Below, piece by piece: positions 12,960 through 15,324 of a DNA stretch of 15,324 bases. Below the pieces are notes generated by a model, which saw nothing but the letters and a program-made list of their open reading frames with translations, had not been told where the DNA came from and made no database searches. The position numbers and the translations under genes are program-made. Every line of letters starts with the position of its first letter. Within the stretch, counting starts at the first letter, position 1. This DNA comes from a bacterium (lineage in GTDB: Bacteria > Chloroflexota > Dormibacteria > Aeolococcales > Bog-877): assembly GCA_021798435.1 (NCBI GenBank), contig JAJZGN010000021.1, forward strand, positions 1-15,324, given 5' to 3'.

Positions 12960-13718
12960 GTGCCCCAGGCCCCTGCGGCGGGAGTGGCTCCGGTCACCCC
13001 TCGCCTGTCCCTGCTCGGCGTCCCGGTGGACCTCACCACCCGCGAGGCCGCCCTCGCCCGGTGCCGGGGGGCCATCCTCGGGCTGGAGGGGCCCCTCCAG
13101 GTGGTGACCCTCAATCCGGAGATGGTGGTCTGGGCGGGCCGGGCTCCCGAGCTGGCGGAGACCATCAGGCGGGCGGGCCTGGTGCTGGCCGACGGCTCCG
13201 GGATCTCCTGGGCGGTGAGGCGGATGGGCAGCCGCCTTCCTGACCGCATCCCGGGAGCCGACTTCCTGGTCGACCTCTGCGCCGTGTGCGCCCAGATGGG
13301 CAGGTCGGTCTTCCTCCTCGGTGGCCGCGAGGGGGTCGCCGAAGCCGCCTACCAGCGGCTTCGCCAGCTGGCCCCGGGCCTGGAGCTGGCCGGGGCCTTC
13401 AGCCCGCGCCCGGAGGAGCTCGAGGAGGCGGCGGACCTGGTCCGGGCCTCCGGGGCGAGCGTGGTGGCGGTGGCGCTGGGGGTGCCCCGGCAGGACCTCT
13501 GGCTCGGCCGCCACCTTGCGGCCAGCGGCTGCCGGGTGGGCATTGGGGTGGGCGGATCGCTGGACTACCTCTCGGGGCGCGTGCGCCGGGCCCCAGAGCC
13601 CCTGAGGCGGGCCGGGCTGGAGTGGAGCTGGCGCCTTCTCCGCCAGCCTTGGCGGCTCACCCGGATGGCCCGCGGGTCGGTGTTTTTCTGGCGAGTTCTG
13701 CGGGAGTCCGGGAGGTGA
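12960..13718 (+). CDS. WecG/TagA/CpsF-family glycosyltransferase
   Basis: This is a 252-residue enzyme of family GT26. Members add the second sugar (for example ManNAc or ManNAcA) to a polyprenyl-diphosphate-linked first sugar made by a WecA/TagO-type enzyme, at the inner membrane face. Motifs: TLNPE (50-54), ADGSGI (77-82), RIPGAD (96-101), LGVPRQD (173-179) and GVGGSLDYLSGRVRRAP (196-212), followed by GLEWSWRLLRQPWRL. Thr50, Asn52, Asp78 and Arg96 keep exactly the spacing of Thr37, Asn39, Asp65 and Arg83 discussed for Thermoanaerobacter TagA, Asp65 being the proposed base, so the active site looks complete. The basic, aromatic C-terminus probably binds the membrane. The GTG start lacks a ribosome site and may be leaderless. 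The stop overlaps the following GT2 gene as GTGA. The WecA-type gene some 10 kb upstream is a natural partner. Confidence 0.93.
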   Translation: MPQAPAAGVAPVTPRLSLLGVPVDLTTREAALARCRGAILGLEGPLQVVTLNPEMVVWAGRAPELAETIRRAGLVLADGSGISWAVRRMGSRLPDRIPGADFLVDLCAVCAQMGRSVFLLGGREGVAEAAYQRLRQLAPGLELAGAFSPRPEELEEAADLVRASGASVVAVALGVPRQDLWLGRHLAASGCRVGIGVGGSLDYLSGRVRRAPEPLRRAGLEWSWRLLRQPWRLTRMARGSVFFWRVLRESGR

Positions 13719-14461
13719 TCAGCTCCGCCGTGCGGCTCTCGGTCGTGGTCCCCGCCTACAACGAGCAGGACCGCCTGCCGGCCTCTCTCGTTGAGCTGCG
13801 CCGCTACCTCGAGGGCACGCCAGGCGGGTACGAGCTCCTAGTGGTGGACGATGGGAGTGGGGATGGCACCGCCGCCCTGGTGTCCGCCGCTTCAGCAGGC
13901 TGGCCCGCGCTGCGGCTCCTGAGGCTTCCCAGCAACCAGGGCAAGGGGGCGGCGGTCCGAGAGGGGATGCTCAGGGCGGTCGGCCGGCGGCGGCTCTTCA
14001 CGGACGCGGACCTCTCCACTCCGATCACCGAGCTTCGAAAGCTGGAGGCGGAGCTGGAAGGTGGGGCGGGAATCGCCATCGGGTCGAGAGCCGTTCCCGG
14101 TTCCCAGGTCGAGGTCCACCAACCCGCCCACCGCGAGCTCATGGGCAAGACCTACAACCGCCTGCTGCGCCTGGCCGCCCTTCCCGGGCTGCACGACACC
14201 CAGTGCGGCTTCAAGCTCTTCACCGCGGATGCGGCGCTCACCTGCTTCTCCGATCTCGACTGCCTGGGCTTCGGCTTCGACGCCGAGGTCCTGCTGCGGG
14301 CCCGGATCCGGGGGATCCGGGTGGCCGAGGTGGGGGTCCGCTGGCGCAACTCCGAGGGGACCCGGGTGAGCTCGCTTCGGGACGGCGGCCGGATGCTGCT
14401 GGAGCTGCGCCGGCTCCGAAGCTGCCGGCGAAGGCTGGCCGCGATCCCCTCCCACCCTTGA
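13715..14461 (+). CDS. GT2-family polyprenyl-phosphate sugar synthase (ALG5/DPG synthase-like)
   Basis: This is a 248-residue GT-A glycosyltransferase. Motifs: VVVPAYNE (10-17), DDGSGDGT (45-52), FTDADLSTP (95-103, the metal-binding D-x-D region), GSRAVPGS (123-130), HQPAHRELMGKTYNRLLR (135-152) and DTQCGFKLF (161-169). The combination TDADLSTP, QP--RE-MG--YN and DTQCGFKLF is typical of dolichyl-phosphate beta-glucosyltransferase (ALG5) and bacterial polyprenyl-phosphate-glucose synthases. The family transfers a sugar from UDP or GDP to a polyprenyl phosphate, making the lipid donor for GT-C enzymes. There is no membrane helix at the C-terminus. I chose GTG 13715 because it overlaps the previous stop and leaves a normal N-terminus; the same frame stays open back to 13286, but that stretch is read out of frame across the TagA-family gene. 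Glucose versus mannose cannot be decided. Confidence 0.9.
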   Translation: MISSAVRLSVVVPAYNEQDRLPASLVELRRYLEGTPGGYELLVVDDGSGDGTAALVSAASAGWPALRLLRLPSNQGKGAAVREGMLRAVGRRRLFTDADLSTPITELRKLEAELEGGAGIAIGSRAVPGSQVEVHQPAHRELMGKTYNRLLRLAALPGLHDTQCGFKLFTADAALTCFSDLDCLGFGFDAEVLLRARIRGIRVAEVGVRWRNSEGTRVSSLRDGGRMLLELRRLRSCRRRLAAIPSHP

Positions 14462-15324
14462 TCGACCGCCTCCCCGGGCCCCATCCGCTCGTGGCGTTGG
14501 CCCGGCGCCGGGCCGTTCTGCTGTTGGCCGGCTGTGGCACCGGGAGCTGGACGCTGGGGGCCGCGCTCGCTCTCACCCTGGGGGGGGGCGCCGCGGGCTG
14601 GCGCCAGCCTGCCGCCCCGGACTACCTGCAGCTGGCCATCGGCCAGGAGGTCATGCGCCGGGGGGGAGCTTCCTTCATGGCGGCGCCCTCGGGCGGGCTC
14701 GACCTCCGCTCCTGGCTGGCGGCTTTGCTCACCCTGGCCTTTCACCACCTGGCGGGGGCTGCCGGCCTGGTGGGGCTCACGGTGCTGCTGGGATCAGCCT
14801 TCGGTCTGGTGCTCGCAGTCTCCGGGTGGCGGGCCAATGCCCATCCACTGGCCCTGGCCCTCGGCGGCGGCGTGGCGCTGGCGGCGCTGAGCCAGCTGCC
14901 GGCCACGACCTCCACCTACTGGCTGGCACTGCTCGGCGCCACGGCCCTGCTCCTTCTCGCGGAGTTCAGGCGAGGGCGGCGCTGGGCCCTGGCCGCAGTG
15001 GTCGGGCTCTGCCTGCTCTGGGCCAATCTGGAGTCCGCCGCGGTGCTGGTGCCGCCCGCCCTTCTGCTCATTGCCGCCGCCGAGCGTTTCGGCCCTCAGG
15101 CGCGAGGAGCCCGGCTTCCCTGGCTCCTGGCCCCGTCCGCCGCGGTCGCGGTCATGGTCAATCCTTTGGGACCGGGCATCTACTCCGCCCTGACCCTCAG
15201 CCTGGGACAGGGCGGAGAGCACCCGCTCTTGGCCCTCTGGTCCAGCCCCAACTTCCACCCCTGGTCGATGAGGGTGGTTGAGCTGGCGGCACTCCTGCTC
15301 CTGGCCGCCTACCTGCTGGCGGGC
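14458..15324 (+). CDS. Polytopic membrane protein, GT-C glycosyltransferase-like (N-terminal part)
   Basis: An open frame of 289 codons runs to the window edge without a stop, so the protein is truncated here. TTG 14458 overlaps the preceding stop (TTGA), but there is no ribosome site, so the start is uncertain; GTG 14491 is an alternative. I count about seven hydrophobic segments. Between the first two is PDYLQLAIGQEVMRRG (53-68), resembling the first luminal loop of GT-C enzymes with a candidate acidic residue, Asp55. Further on are LLWANLESAAVL (186-197), VNPLGPGIY (234-242) and WSSPNFHPWS (261-270). These echo a bacterial membrane family with LWANLHG, LLNPYG-G-Y and EW-SP-FH motifs, though the usual His-Gly is Glu-Ser here. 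Such enzymes are thought to use lipid-phosphate sugars outside the membrane, which fits the GT2 gene just upstream. The family call is tentative; membrane protein is secure. Confidence 0.65.
   Translation, partial: MIDRLPGPHPLVALARRRAVLLLAGCGTGSWTLGAALALTLGGGAAGWRQPAAPDYLQLAIGQEVMRRGGASFMAAPSGGLDLRSWLAALLTLAFHHLAGAAGLVGLTVLLGSAFGLVLAVSGWRANAHPLALALGGGVALAALSQLPATTSTYWLALLGATALLLLAEFRRGRRWALAAVVGLCLLWANLESAAVLVPPALLLIAAAERFGPQARGARLPWLLAPSAAVAVMVNPLGPGIYSALTLSLGQGGEHPLLALWSSPNFHPWSMRVVELAALLLLAAYLLAG

Noticed and set aside
13286..13714. N-terminal extension of the GT2 gene by 143 codons
   Set aside because: It reads a different frame across the conserved TagA-family gene and gives low-complexity sequence; GTG 13715 fits the family N-terminus.
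14534..14890. Separate small gene of 118 codons, and another at 14826-15281, on the plus strand
   Set aside because: Both are Arg/Pro/Ser-rich shadows of the hydrophobic membrane-protein frame that starts at 14458.
1..15324. CRISPR arrays, insertion sequences, tRNA or rRNA genes, phage genes
   Set aside because: No regularly spaced repeats, transposase or integrase motifs, or RNA gene signatures were seen; genes fill nearly the whole window.

Overview
This is a very GC-rich, tightly packed stretch of bacterial chromosome. Starts are often GTG or TTG, stop/start overlaps are frequent, and no gene-free interval exceeds about 75 bases. It carries housekeeping and cell-envelope genes: an F-type ATP synthase operon flanked by envelope precursor and glycosyltransferase genes. 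The order tsaC - glyA - wecA-type transferase - atpI - atpBEFHAGDC resembles the actinobacterial arrangement as I remember it. AtpE has the actinobacterial-style Asp28 plus Glu61 pattern, and MurA has Asp in place of the catalytic Cys. Together these suggest a Terrabacteria lineage close to Actinobacteriota, for example Dormibacterota or another Chloroflexota-side group. The phylum is an inference; no rRNA gene is present.

Layout, left block (1-4718, plus strand): the 3' end of tsaC/sua5 (tRNA t6A synthesis), glyA (serine hydroxymethyltransferase), a WecA/TagO-family sugar-1-phosphate transferase, murA (first committed step of peptidoglycan synthesis), and a short protein that reads as an MreB/Mbl actin homologue that has lost its nucleotide-binding loops. 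Neighbouring genes overlap or lie a few bases apart, so this is probably one transcription unit. A GT4 glycosyltransferase (4693-5868, minus strand) runs towards this block, overlaps the last gene by 26 bases, and is divergent from the ATP synthase operon with only 17 bases between start codons.

Middle block (5886-12884, plus): a complete ATP synthase operon with an AtpZ-like protein, AtpI, then a, c, b, delta, alpha, gamma, beta and epsilon. A small hairpin sits just before the strong ribosome site of atpE. A 10-bp-arm inverted repeat follows atpC and may end or protect the transcript.

Right block (12960-15324, plus): a WecG/TagA/CpsF-family glycosyltransferase that may be translated from a leaderless mRNA, an ALG5-like GT2 polyprenyl-phosphate sugar synthase, and the N-terminal part of a polytopic membrane protein resembling GT-C glycosyltransferases, running off the window. 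With the WecA-type enzyme, these make a plausible set for lipid-linked surface glycan assembly: priming, second sugar addition, lipid-phosphate sugar donor, and membrane transferase.

The most unusual item is the degenerate actin-like gene directly behind murA. I see no CRISPR array, transposon, phage, tRNA or rRNA gene.
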